DNA of 64,000 bases from Marinobacterium ramblicola. GTDB taxonomy: Bacteria; Pseudomonadota; Gammaproteobacteria; Pseudomonadales; Balneatricaceae. Below the pieces are notes generated by a model, which worked only from the letters and a program-made list of their open reading frames with translations, made no database searches and was not told the origin of the DNA. A program made the translations under genes and the position numbers. Within the stretch, counting starts at the first letter, position 1. Each line of letters opens with the position of its first letter. Where the stretch lies: positions 39,530 to 103,529 of the forward strand of contig NZ_JAHREP010000019.1 of assembly GCF_019084545.1 (NCBI RefSeq), written 5' to 3'. Below, piece by piece: positions 11,854 to 20,319 of the stretch.

Positions 11854-12540
11854 GTGGAGCAACTTGATCAGATCACCAGCCTGATCGCGCTGTCGATGGG
11901 CGTTGCCTGGGCCAGCGGTATCAACCTCTATGCCACGGTGCTGATGCTGGGCGTGCTGGCCAATATGGGCCATATCACGCTGCCGCCGGGGCTGGAGATC
12001 GTCTCCGATCCGCTGGTGCTGATGGCGGCCGGATTGATGTATTGCGTGGAGTTCTTTGCCGACAAGGTGCCCGGCGTGGATACCGGCTGGGACACCCTGC
12101 ACACCTTCGTTCGGATTCCCGCGGGCGCCGCGCTGGCAGCCGGTGCCGTAGGTGACCTGTCACCGGCGGTGGGGCTGGCCGCGGCGCTGGTCGGTGGTTC
12201 GCTCGCTGCCGGCAGTCACAGTCTCAAGGCCGGTACGCGGGTGATGATCAATACCTCGCCGGAGCCGGTGACCAACTGGACGGCATCGATCAGCGAAGAC
12301 CTGATCGTGATCGGTGGGCTGTGGACGGCACTCAACCACCCCTGGTGGTTTATCGGTGCGCTGATCCTGTTCGTGCTGTTCCTGATCTGGGTACTGCCCA
12401 AGCTGTGGCGAGGGATCAAGCGGGTGTTCGGTTTCCTTGGTCGTCTGTTTTCGGGCAACGGCAATACGACCCCCCAATCGGATCCGCCATCGGCAGCGCC
12501 TGGCAGTAACCGCCTGCCCCCGGGCTCGAACGGCCGCTAG
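11854..12540 (+). CDS. DUF4126 integral membrane protein
   Basis: The 228-residue protein has five or so hydrophobic segments. The N-terminal half is typical of DUF4126 (ALSMGVAWASGINLYATVLM and FFADKVPGVDTGWDTLHTFV). A glycine/alanine-rich repeated part and a tryptophan-rich helix follow near 160-180. The C-terminal 25 residues are Pro/Ser/Gly-rich and probably disordered. The GTG start at 11854 has AAGGAGG at good spacing. Function is unknown. It follows yheU by 12 bases and ends 4 bases from the convergent CBS gene. Confidence 0.85.
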   Translation: MEQLDQITSLIALSMGVAWASGINLYATVLMLGVLANMGHITLPPGLEIVSDPLVLMAAGLMYCVEFFADKVPGVDTGWDTLHTFVRIPAGAALAAGAVGDLSPAVGLAAALVGGSLAAGSHSLKAGTRVMINTSPEPVTNWTASISEDLIVIGGLWTALNHPWWFIGALILFVLFLIWVLPKLWRGIKRVFGFLGRLFSGNGNTTPQSDPPSAAPGSNRLPPGSNGR

Positions 12541-12544
12541 TTTT

Positions 12545-13213
12545 TCAAGCCCAGCTTTCGACCCGGGCGTTATTGATCAGTAGCCTCAGCAGGTCGGAGC
12601 GGGTGATGATGCCGATCACCCGCTCCTCTTCATCGATAACCGGAATGGCGCGGACCGGATAGTTGACGAAGGTGGCGGCGAGAACCGACAGCTCGGTATC
12701 CAGCGCGGCAACGATCACCTGGCGCTGGTAGGCCTGGGATACCGGCAGTGCGGAGTTGTTGCCATAGGGCTCGATATCCCGATCCGACAGCAGCCCCAGC
12801 GGGAGACCCTCCTCGTCGACAACGGCGAGATGGTGGATATTGTGTGCCTGCATCTTCTGCGCTGCACTGTTCAGGGTGTCGGCGGTGCGCGTGGTGTAGA
12901 CCGGCGACACCATCAACTGCCGCGCCGTAAGTCCTTTCTTGCGCCGCTCGCGATCGCCATAGCCCGAATTGCCATAGGTGTTCGGACTCTCCGGTTGCTG
13001 TTCGGCGCCCGGCAGGCGTCGCTGCCGGCTCTGGCGACCGGCATTGGCCAGGGCGTCTTCGAGCTCTTTGGCTTCGTCGCGGGCGATATCGTCGCTTTCC
13101 GGTAGCGATGTGGTACGGCTGAGCTCGGTCAGCTGATCGACGCCCTTGGGTTTGAACAGCGCCGAGACAGGGGTCTGGATTCGATACCCCTGGTCATAGA
13201 CAACCAACGCCAT
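12545..13213 (-). CDS. CBS-domain pair protein
   Basis: The 222-residue soluble protein has a charged, low-complexity N-terminal third and then two CBS domains. The first is at about 97-155 (MVSPVYTTRTADTLN, HHLAVVDEEGLPLGLLSDRD) and the second at about 165-218 (AIPVIDEEERVIGIITRSDLL). CBS pairs bind adenosyl ligands and usually regulate a partner; no catalytic domain is attached here. The gene is the last of the minus-strand run after mnmC (29-base gap), which does not indicate a specific partner. Confidence 0.85.
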   Translation of the reverse strand: MALVVYDQGYRIQTPVSALFKPKGVDQLTELSRTTSLPESDDIARDEAKELEDALANAGRQSRQRRLPGAEQQPESPNTYGNSGYGDRERRKKGLTARQLMVSPVYTTRTADTLNSAAQKMQAHNIHHLAVVDEEGLPLGLLSDRDIEPYGNNSALPVSQAYQRQVIVAALDTELSVLAATFVNYPVRAIPVIDEEERVIGIITRSDLLRLLINNARVESWA

Positions 13214-13242
13214 GGTGTAACCTCGCGTAAGGACTGTTGGTA

Positions 13243-15234
13243 CTATATCGTCCGTCTGATCAGATTCTTGATCACGAAGCGTACCGGATTCAGCGCGTCG
13301 GCCACCCTGCGGGGAAGTGGCAGGGGGGCGTTATCCACCAGTGCCGCGATGAACTCGGCACTTATTGGACAGCTGACCAGCCCTTTCGATCCATGACCGG
13401 CATTGACGTACAGGCCGGGCAGGTGGCGCATGCCGGGTTCGAAGCGCCACTTGGAATCCTGTCTTAAACGGGCGAAGCGTTGCTCTACCCAGTCAAACTC
13501 CGGCACCGGGCCGACGATCGGCAGGTAGTCGGGTGTCGTCGCGCGGTAGGCCACGCGCCCCTCTGCCTTTGTGATGTCCAGCGCCCGGGCCAACTCCGGT
13601 ATGGCCCGCTCGAGCAGGTCGAGATTGGCCTGATGCTCCTCTGCGCGGATATCGAGCGCCAGGTCATGCAGTTTGAAGCTGGCGCCAAAGCAGTAACGGC
13701 CGTCAAGCGCCGGCGAGATATAACCCTCGCCGCACACCACCCGTTTCAGCGGTGCCGGGTGCTCGGGCTGCTCCGTTTGCGTGGTCTGGCCGCGAATCGG
13801 TTTGAGCGGCAAACTGGCCAGCGGTTCGAGACGATTGGCTTCGGCCGCGCTGCAGACGATCACCACCGGGGCGCAATGCGCACCGCCGTTGATCTCCCAA
13901 TGGGCTGATTCCGCGTTATAGTGCAGTGATTGCACCGGCGTATCGAAGTGGCAACGGATGGTGCTGTCGGCGAGCAGGCGCTGACACAGCAGCGGCGGCG
14001 ACGCCCAGCCTGCCTCGGGGAAGTACAGCCCGCCGGCGCTGAGCTCGAGCCCGGCCAGTTCGCAGGCCTGCTGCTGCGTAACCTGACGGGCCAGCTGCTC
14101 GGGATAGATCCCGGAGTCGGCCAATTGCTGCTGATGCCGGGCCTCTTTGTCGCTCAGCGCCAAGCTCAATACGCCGCAGATATCGCCGAGTTCGGGTTGC
14201 TGATCGGCCAACCTGCGGATCAGGGCCGCGGAGTAGTGCAAGCCCGCCACATGCAGCTCGCTCTGCCGGGTCGGCCGGGTGGCGAGCTTGATAAACAGCG
14301 CGCCCTGGGGGTTGCCGGAGCCCTCCAGGGCGGGGGCCGCGTTACGCTCCAGCAGATCGACCCGCCATCCGCGTCGGGCCAGCGCGGCGGCAGCGCTGCA
14401 ACCGGCGATACCGGCACCGACAACAATGGCATGTCGCTCAGTGTTGGCCAGCGGCGACGGTCGGGCCAGCCAGGGTTGGCGTTGCGGGGCGGCATCAGGG
14501 GTGGATTCGAAGCGGCCGTTGAGCATCTCCCGCTTGCGCCCGAAACCGGGCAGTTTGCTGACAGCAAAGCCAACCTCGGCCAAGCCGCGACGGACCAGTC
14601 CCGCCGCCGTAAAGGTGGCGAAGGTGGTGCCGATGTGTGAATGGGCGGCGATCTGCTGGAACAGTTCCGGGCTCCACATGCCGGGGTTGCGCGCCGGTGC
14701 GAAGCCATCGAGGAACCAGGCATCGACCTGGCCGTCGAGCTCGGCCAGCATCTCGGCGGCGTCGCCAAAGGCGAGGGTCAGCAGGATGCGCCCGCCGTCG
14801 AACACCAGGGTATAGAAACCGCGTAGCGGTGCAGGCCAGCAGGTCAGCAACTGACGGGCGCCGGACTCGAGCTCCGGCCACTGCGCCAGCGCCTGGGCCA
14901 GATCCTCCGGCAGAAGTGGGTGTTTTTCACAGGAGATGTAGTGCAGCCGGGCCGACTCCGGGGCCTGCGCCAGCCAGAGACGACGGGCACAGAGGAAATT
15001 CAGCCCGGTACCGAAGCCGGTTTCCGCCAGCGTGAACCGGGACCCCGGCGCCAGCTCCCGCCAGCGTGTATCCAGCTGGTTGGCGGCGAGGAATACGTAC
15101 TCGGTCTCCGCCAGTCCGCCGGCCTTGTTGAAGTAGATGTCGTCGAACTGCACCGATACCGGGGTGTTGTCCTGCCAGCTCAGCTCGGCCGGTGTCAATT
15201 TTTCGTCGCGCCTGTTCAATCGGGTTGGATCCAA
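13243..15234 (-). CDS. mnmC: Bifunctional tRNA 5-methylaminomethyl-2-thiouridine biosynthesis protein MnmC
   Basis: MnmC completes mnm5s2U34 in the wobble position of tRNAs. The C-terminal FAD domain converts cmnm5 to nm5 and the N-terminal methyltransferase makes mnm5. The 663-residue protein has the methyltransferase at about 1-245 (AETGFGTGLNFL, WFLDGFAPARNPGMW). The oxidoreductase follows at about 268-650, with the FAD motif GAGIAGCSAAAALARRG and a C-terminal NAGHGSKGL. The reading frame begins at TTG 15234; no ATG is available near the expected N-terminus, and the start is uncertain by about 6 residues. It lies 6 bases after the Ugd-like gene. Confidence 0.95.
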   Translation of the reverse strand: MDPTRLNRRDEKLTPAELSWQDNTPVSVQFDDIYFNKAGGLAETEYVFLAANQLDTRWRELAPGSRFTLAETGFGTGLNFLCARRLWLAQAPESARLHYISCEKHPLLPEDLAQALAQWPELESGARQLLTCWPAPLRGFYTLVFDGGRILLTLAFGDAAEMLAELDGQVDAWFLDGFAPARNPGMWSPELFQQIAAHSHIGTTFATFTAAGLVRRGLAEVGFAVSKLPGFGRKREMLNGRFESTPDAAPQRQPWLARPSPLANTERHAIVVGAGIAGCSAAAALARRGWRVDLLERNAAPALEGSGNPQGALFIKLATRPTRQSELHVAGLHYSAALIRRLADQQPELGDICGVLSLALSDKEARHQQQLADSGIYPEQLARQVTQQQACELAGLELSAGGLYFPEAGWASPPLLCQRLLADSTIRCHFDTPVQSLHYNAESAHWEINGGAHCAPVVIVCSAAEANRLEPLASLPLKPIRGQTTQTEQPEHPAPLKRVVCGEGYISPALDGRYCFGASFKLHDLALDIRAEEHQANLDLLERAIPELARALDITKAEGRVAYRATTPDYLPIVGPVPEFDWVEQRFARLRQDSKWRFEPGMRHLPGLYVNAGHGSKGLVSCPISAEFIAALVDNAPLPLPRRVADALNPVRFVIKNLIRRTI

Positions 15235-15240
15235 GTCGTT

Positions 15241-16503
15241 TCAGTGGCTGGCGCGACCGACGCCGTAGTAGGTGAAGCCCAGGTCATGCAGCAACTGAGG
15301 GTCGTAAACGTTGCGGCCGTCGACGATCACCGGCTCGCGCATCAGGCGGTGCAACTCGGTATAGTTGGGCGACCAGTATTCGGGCCAGGCGGTCAGCAGC
15401 AACAGGGCGTCCACGCCGTTTACCGCCTCGTATGGCTTGGCGCAGTACACCAGTTGGGGGTGGTCGCCGTAATGGAAGCGGAAATCCTCCAGCGCCTCCG
15501 GGTCGTGCAGCTGGATGGTCGCACCCTGGGCCAGCAGCGCATCGACCACGCGCAGGCTGGGCGCGCTCTCCACCGTCGCCACCCCGGGTTTGAACGCCAG
15601 ACCCCAGAGCGCGATGCGACGGCCATGCAGATCGCACTGGTAGTGCTGCCAGAGTTTGCGGAACGGCAGCTCCTTGTGCTGTTCGTTCTGCTTGAGCACG
15701 GTTTCCAGCAGTGTCGAACCGCGGGTCTTGCTGAGCAACCCGGCGAGACCCTCGATATATTGGGTAAAGTGCTGGCCACCGAAGCCGCAGCCGGGCGACA
15801 GGTAGTAGGGGCCGACGCGCTGGTCGGTGCTCATGCCATCGCGCACGGTCTCGATATCGACACCGACGTGATCCGCCAGCATCGCCAGCTCGTTGATGTA
15901 GCCCAGACGCAGGGCGAGCATGCCGGTGATGGCGAATTTGGTGAACTCCGCTTCACGCCGACTCATCAACCGCAGTTCGGTACCCTCACGGGTAAACGGG
16001 CGCATCAGCGCAGTAAACATGGTGCCGGCCGAGTCGTTCTCGCAACCGACCAGCATCACCTCAGGATGGGCAAACTGGCGCATCGCCTGACCGCCCTGCA
16101 GCATGTCCGGCAGATAGACCACGTGCTGCTGCTTGTTTTCATCCAGCCGTGACTGCAGCTGATCGCTGGCGCCGGTGCCCAGGTTACTCTGGTTGACCAC
16201 CAGCAGCGAGCCCTGATGCACCGCTGCCAGGTGAGCGACGATCTCGCCGGCCGCTTCCAGCTCGCCGGGGGCGATCGCGAGCCAATGGATCTCGGCGGAG
16301 AACGGATCCTCCTCCTCGCTGGAGCGGATCTGGCCACCGATAATGCCCTGCTCAAGCCGGTCCATCAGCCCCGGCTCGATGCGGATGGCGCTCTCCGCCG
16401 GTGCCAGCGCCGATCCCGCCTTGATGATATCGTTGCCGTAGCTCGCCAACTGCGCCGCAGCGATCCAGGCGGCGAGCTCATCGCCCCATACACAGATCTT
16501 CAT
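15241..16503 (-). CDS. Degenerate UDP-glucose/nucleotide-sugar dehydrogenase paralogue (probable pseudoenzyme)
   Basis: The 420-residue protein aligns by eye with UDP-glucose 6-dehydrogenases along its length. The central EAEFTKFAITGMLALR helix, GPYYLSPGCGFGG, WGLAFKPG and DGRNVYDP all correspond. Key residues are altered. The NAD-binding GxGxxG at the N-terminus is GDELAA (about 7-12). The NPEFLREG-like motif is LPDMLQGG. The catalytic Cys of GGSCFPKD is replaced by His at about 245 (GGQHFTQY). The frame is open with no stop or shift, so the changes look selected rather than decaying. It sits between pgi and mnmC, downstream of galU. It probably has no dehydrogenase activity; a regulatory or UDP-sugar-binding role is inference. 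Confidence 0.8.
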   Translation of the reverse strand: MKICVWGDELAAWIAAAQLASYGNDIIKAGSALAPAESAIRIEPGLMDRLEQGIIGGQIRSSEEEDPFSAEIHWLAIAPGELEAAGEIVAHLAAVHQGSLLVVNQSNLGTGASDQLQSRLDENKQQHVVYLPDMLQGGQAMRQFAHPEVMLVGCENDSAGTMFTALMRPFTREGTELRLMSRREAEFTKFAITGMLALRLGYINELAMLADHVGVDIETVRDGMSTDQRVGPYYLSPGCGFGGQHFTQYIEGLAGLLSKTRGSTLLETVLKQNEQHKELPFRKLWQHYQCDLHGRRIALWGLAFKPGVATVESAPSLRVVDALLAQGATIQLHDPEALEDFRFHYGDHPQLVYCAKPYEAVNGVDALLLLTAWPEYWSPNYTELHRLMREPVIVDGRNVYDPQLLHDLGFTYYGVGRASH

Positions 16504-16523
16504 TCTCAGCTCCTGTCATCCGC

Positions 16524-18155
16524 TCAGGCTTGCTCGCGCAGGGTGTTGATGCGCAGGAGCAGGCCGCGGGTAGCGCTGTCCAGTGACGCCGAGCGGTCGG
16601 GATTGTCAAGTTCGTCCAGCATCGCGGTGGCCATCTTCTTGCCCAGTTCCACGCCCCACTGATCGAACGGATTGATACCCCAGATAACCGCCTGGGTGTA
16701 CACCTTGTGCTCATACATGGCGATCAGCTGGCCCAGGGCATAGGGGGTCAGCTCATCGAGCAGGATGACAGTGCTGGGCTGATTGCCGCGATAGCGTTTC
16801 CAGGGTGGCGCAGCGTCCGCGCTGTCGTCGGCCAACGCCTTGTCGCCCAGTGCCAGCACGCGCGCCTGGGCCAGACAGTTGGCCAGTGCCAGGCGGTGCT
16901 GCTGTTGCAGCTCCTGACCGCGGTCGGTGTAGCGCTTGGCCGGCACGATGAAGTCGCACATCACCGACTCGGTACCCTGGTGCAGCAGTTGGTAGAACGC
17001 ATGCTGGGCGTTGGGGCCGATCTCGCCCCAGAGTACCGGGCAGGTGTGTCCTTCGGTGGCGCTGCCATCCAGACGCACGCTCTTGCCGTTGCTCTCCATC
17101 TCCAGCTGCTCCAGATAGGCGGGCAGGTGGGCCAGGCGACCGTCGTAGGGCAGGATCGCATGGGCGTGAATATCGAGCAGGTTGATATTCCAGATGCCGA
17201 CCAGGGCCAGCAGTACGGGCAGATTTTCGCGTAGCGGTGCCTGGTGGAAGTGAGTGTCGATGCTGTGGGCACCGGCCAACAGACGGCGGAAACCCTCCAT
17301 GCCGATGGAGATCGCGATCGGCAGCCCGATCGCAGACCACATCGAATAGCGCCCACCGGTCCAATCCCAGAACAGCAGCTGGTTCTGACTCGGGATACCC
17401 CATTCGCCGGCTTTCTCCGGTTGCGCGGTAATACCGATGAAGTGGTGGCGCAGAATCACGTCGCTGTCCAGGCCGCTGGCATCGACCAGCCACTGGCGGG
17501 CGGTCGCGGCATTGGCCAGAGTGTCGATGGTGGTGAACGACTTGGACGAGAGTACGAACAGCGTCGTGGCCGGATTGAGGCGACTGAGCAGTCCGGATAG
17601 CTGGCTGCCATCCATCGATGACACGAAATGCAGCTCTATCCCCTGTGCGGCTTTCGGTTTGAAGTCACTCAGTGCACGACAGGTCATCAGCGGGCCGAGA
17701 TCGGATCCGCCGACACCGATATTGACCACGGTGTCGATCGCTTCGCCACTGTATCCGCGCCACTGTCCCGAGTGCAGGGTGGCGACCAGGGCCTCCATCT
17801 TTGCCAGGGTCGACTGCACGCCGGCGATAATATCCTCGCCATTCACGCTCAGGCTTTTACCGGCCGGCGTACGCAGTGCCGTATGCAGCGCTGCGCGGCC
17901 CTCGGTGCAGTTGACCGGCTCGCCGCTGATCAGGTCGTCGATCTTCTGCTTCAACTGACAGGCATCGGCCAGTGCGACCAGTTGATCCAGCGTCTCCGGC
18001 AACAGACGCTGGCGGCTCAGGTCGAGCAGCAGACCGTCGTGCTCGAAGGTCAGCGCATCGAAGCGGTTATCGTCACCGAGCAGTTCGCTCAGGTGACGGG
18101 ATTTGAGCACCTGCGCGGCATCGCGCAGGTCGCTCCAGCAGCTATCGGGGGTCAC
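16524..18155 (-). CDS. pgi: Glucose-6-phosphate isomerase
   Basis: Pgi interconverts glucose-6-phosphate and fructose-6-phosphate. From the GTG at 18155, which has AAGGAG five bases upstream, the protein has 543 residues, close to the E. coli enzyme (549). Family motifs are present: GVGGSDLGPLM, SSKSFTTIDTL, the catalytic GEIGPNAQHAFYQLLHQG and the C-terminal INPFDQWGVELGKKMA. An upstream in-frame ATG would add 36 residues that overlap galU and do not look like Pgi. It forms a run with galU that supplies glucose-1-phosphate and UDP-glucose branch-point chemistry. Confidence 0.95.
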   Translation of the reverse strand: MTPDSCWSDLRDAAQVLKSRHLSELLGDDNRFDALTFEHDGLLLDLSRQRLLPETLDQLVALADACQLKQKIDDLISGEPVNCTEGRAALHTALRTPAGKSLSVNGEDIIAGVQSTLAKMEALVATLHSGQWRGYSGEAIDTVVNIGVGGSDLGPLMTCRALSDFKPKAAQGIELHFVSSMDGSQLSGLLSRLNPATTLFVLSSKSFTTIDTLANAATARQWLVDASGLDSDVILRHHFIGITAQPEKAGEWGIPSQNQLLFWDWTGGRYSMWSAIGLPIAISIGMEGFRRLLAGAHSIDTHFHQAPLRENLPVLLALVGIWNINLLDIHAHAILPYDGRLAHLPAYLEQLEMESNGKSVRLDGSATEGHTCPVLWGEIGPNAQHAFYQLLHQGTESVMCDFIVPAKRYTDRGQELQQQHRLALANCLAQARVLALGDKALADDSADAAPPWKRYRGNQPSTVILLDELTPYALGQLIAMYEHKVYTQAVIWGINPFDQWGVELGKKMATAMLDELDNPDRSASLDSATRGLLLRINTLREQA

Positions 18156-18198
18156 GGTAACTCCTTGCCCGGGTTCGAGAGGATCCTGGGATCCCTGC

Positions 18199-19077
18199 TC
18201 AGAGGGTAAGACCGCTGATGAAGTCGCGCAGAGCCGCCCCGGTTTCCGGATGGCGCAGCCCAAGTGCGATATTGGCCTGCAGCAGACCGGCCTTGTTGCC
18301 GCAGTCGTAGATCTTGCCGCGCATGTTGTAGGCTTCCAGCGGCGACTCCCGGGTCAGTGCCAGCAGTGCGTCGGTGAGCTGGATCTCGCCGCCGGCACCC
18401 GGTTTCGTTTCCTTCAACAGCTGCATCACCCTTGCCGGCAGAATGTAGCGGCCGACGATGGCCAGATTGGACGGGGCCTCCTCCGCCTTGGGTTTTTCGA
18501 TCATCCCCTTGATCTCGGCGCTCTGGCCCGATTCCACCTTGCTGCCGCCGCAGTCGACGATACCGTAACGCTGTACCTGATCCTGCGGCACAGACTCGAC
18601 CATGATCTGGCCCTTGCCGGACTCCGCATAGCGGGCGGTCATCGCACTCAGGTCGCGCTTGCCATCCGGGTTGTCGATGATCATGTCGGGCAGGATAACC
18701 GCGAAGTCGTCGTCGCCGACGATATGAGCGGCACAGAGCACCGCATGGCCCAGGCCCAGCGCCTGCGGCTGACGTACCGATACGATCTCCACATCGTCGG
18801 GGATGGTGTCGTTCACTGCCGCACGCAGCTCATGCTTGCCCTTGCGGGTCAGCTCCACCTCCAGCTCGTAGTGGTGATCGAAGTGATCCTCTATCGCCTG
18901 TTTGCCGCTGCGTGTCACCAGGATGATTTCACGGAATCCCGCTTCGATCGCCTCTTCGACCACATGCTGAATCACCGGCTTGTCGACCACGGTCAGCATC
19001 TCTTTGGGGATCGCTTTACTGGCCGGCAGAACACGGGTACCCAGCCCCGCGACGGGGATCACAACTTTAGTCAGCAT
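18199..19077 (-). CDS. galU: UTP-glucose-1-phosphate uridylyltransferase GalU
   Basis: GalU makes UDP-glucose from UTP and glucose-1-phosphate, the precursor for the UDP-glucose dehydrogenase and epimerase encoded later in the window. The 292-residue protein begins with VVIPVAGLGTRVLPASKAIP and carries KEMLTVVDKPVIQHVV, GLGHAVLCA and a C-terminal GAALRDFI, all typical of GalU. It is the first gene of the minus-strand galU-pgi-ugd-like-mnmC-CBS run, with 43 bases to pgi. Confidence 0.95.
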   Translation of the reverse strand: MLTKVVIPVAGLGTRVLPASKAIPKEMLTVVDKPVIQHVVEEAIEAGFREIILVTRSGKQAIEDHFDHHYELEVELTRKGKHELRAAVNDTIPDDVEIVSVRQPQALGLGHAVLCAAHIVGDDDFAVILPDMIIDNPDGKRDLSAMTARYAESGKGQIMVESVPQDQVQRYGIVDCGGSKVESGQSAEIKGMIEKPKAEEAPSNLAIVGRYILPARVMQLLKETKPGAGGEIQLTDALLALTRESPLEAYNMRGKIYDCGNKAGLLQANIALGLRHPETGAALRDFISGLTL

Positions 19078-19174
19078 CTTGAACCCTTGTAACTCGGTAA
19101 ATTAATTCGCACACAATACCATAAAGCGGTTAGCGCCCACATGACGCCGCTCAGCGATCGATTATGAGGGCCGA

Positions 19175-19543
19175 TCAGTTGTCGGCAGGCGGTGGCTGAC
19201 GCTTGCGGACGGCGTTGCACAGCGCCTGCCCCTGGGTGCGTTTGAGTGCGCGCACCTTTTGGTGAAGGGCCGCTTTCGCGAGCATGTGCGCGCTGACCGG
19301 CGCGGTGATCAGCAGAAACAGAGTGATCAGCAGTTCGTGTACCACCAGCCGCTGCTCGACGGCGAAGAAGTAGATCATGGAGCCTATCAGCAGTCCGGCC
19401 AGACCCAGGGTGGTGGCCTTGGTCGGGGCATGCAGGCGGGTGAAAAAGTCGGGCAGGCGCAGCAGGCCGAAAGAGCCCAGCAGCACGAAAATACCGCCCA
19501 GAAGCAGGAATGCACAGATGATGAGTTCGATTACAGGGGGCAT
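19175..19543 (-). CDS. mrpG: Na+/H+ antiporter subunit G (MrpG/MnhG)
   Basis: MrpG is a small subunit of the multisubunit Mrp monovalent cation/proton antiporter. This protein of about 122 residues has three membrane helices and the family core FGLLRLPDFFTRLHAPTKATTLG. I prefer the ATG at 19543 because AGGAG is six bases upstream; the ATG at 19549 abuts that motif. The C-terminal 30 residues are basic and hydrophilic. It is the last gene of the mrp operon, 93 bases before galU. Confidence 0.93.
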   Translation of the reverse strand: MPPVIELIICAFLLLGGIFVLLGSFGLLRLPDFFTRLHAPTKATTLGLAGLLIGSMIYFFAVEQRLVVHELLITLFLLITAPVSAHMLAKAALHQKVRALKRTQGQALCNAVRKRQPPPADN

Positions 19544-19552
19544 GGTCATCTC

Positions 19553-19822
19553 CTACTCGATAATGTCGCCGCGCAGCAGGTATTTGCACAGCGCGGCGGT
19601 GCTGACAAAGCCGAGCATCGCGATCAGCAGCGCACTCTCGAAATAGAGCGCGGAGCCCTTGTACAGCCCGAACAGCAGAATCAGGCCAATGCTGTTGATA
19701 TACAGCGTATCCAGCGCCAGGATGCGGTCCGGCAGGTCCGGGCCTCTAAGCAGACGGATCAGATTCATGATCAACGAGACACAGATCAGGGCGCTGACGA
19801 TGACGATGGTGGTGCTCAGCAT
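19553..19822 (-). CDS. mrpF: Na+/H+ antiporter subunit F (MrpF/MnhF)
   Basis: MrpF is a three-helix subunit of the Mrp antiporter. The 89-residue protein from ATG 19822 (GGAGAT upstream) begins MLSTTIVIVSALICVSLIMN. It has the family motif RGPDLPDRILALDTLYINSI. A longer in-frame start lies inside mrpE and is not convincing. It overlaps mrpE by seven bases. Confidence 0.93.
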   Translation of the reverse strand: MLSTTIVIVSALICVSLIMNLIRLLRGPDLPDRILALDTLYINSIGLILLFGLYKGSALYFESALLIAMLGFVSTAALCKYLLRGDIIE

Positions 19823-20319
19823 CCGAATATCTCCTTCAGCGGCGCCTCGTAACGGGACTTGATCTGCGCGATCAACTGCGCTTCGTCGGTCAGGTGGAGT
19901 ACGTGAATATAGAGCCACTGCCTGTCTTCCGATACTTCGGCGCTCACCGTGCCCGGCGTCAGCGAGATGGTGCTGGCCAGAATCGTGATCGGCACAGCGC
20001 CTTCGATATCCAGCGGCAATGCGACAAAGGCCGGTTGCAACCTGCCCATCGGACCGATAACCCGCATCGCCACCTCAAAGTTGGCCACCAGGATGTCGTA
20101 CAGCACCATCAGGGCATAGCGCAACGCCCGCAGGTGGGAGCGCACCCTGGGCTGGGGTGACTGCATGGGGCTCACCAGCAACGGGATACCCAGTGCCAGA
20201 ACGGCACCGAGCAGAATGTGTCCGACTGCCAGCGTGTTGTTGAGCAACAGCCAGACCGCGAACAGGATCAGGCTTTGTGCCGGCATCGGTAACCAGCGGC
20301 GGGTAAAGGCGTTGATCAT
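19816..20319 (-). CDS. mrpE: Na+/H+ antiporter subunit E (MrpE/MnhE)
   Basis: MrpE is a small membrane subunit with a cytoplasmic C-terminal domain. The 167-residue protein has N-terminal hydrophobic segments (SLILFAVWLLLNNTLAVGHI). It then has the conserved ISLTPGTVSAEVSEDRQWLY and an HVL-containing tail. It overlaps both neighbours by 4-7 bases, consistent with one polycistronic message. Confidence 0.92.
   Translation of the reverse strand: MINAFTRRWLPMPAQSLILFAVWLLLNNTLAVGHILLGAVLALGIPLLVSPMQSPQPRVRSHLRALRYALMVLYDILVANFEVAMRVIGPMGRLQPAFVALPLDIEGAVPITILASTISLTPGTVSAEVSEDRQWLYIHVLHLTDEAQLIAQIKSRYEAPLKEIFGC

Noticed and set aside
13930..16152. Plus-strand open frames opposite mnmC and the Ugd-like gene
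   Set aside because: No family motifs are seen, and the minus-strand proteins account for the sequence.
15241..16503. Calling this gene a functional UDP-glucose 6-dehydrogenase
   Set aside because: The cofactor-binding glycines and the catalytic cysteine are absent, so the family match does not support activity.
16524..18263. Longer pgi start at 18263
   Set aside because: It adds 36 residues overlapping galU without similarity; GTG 18155 has a good AAGGAG and gives the normal length.
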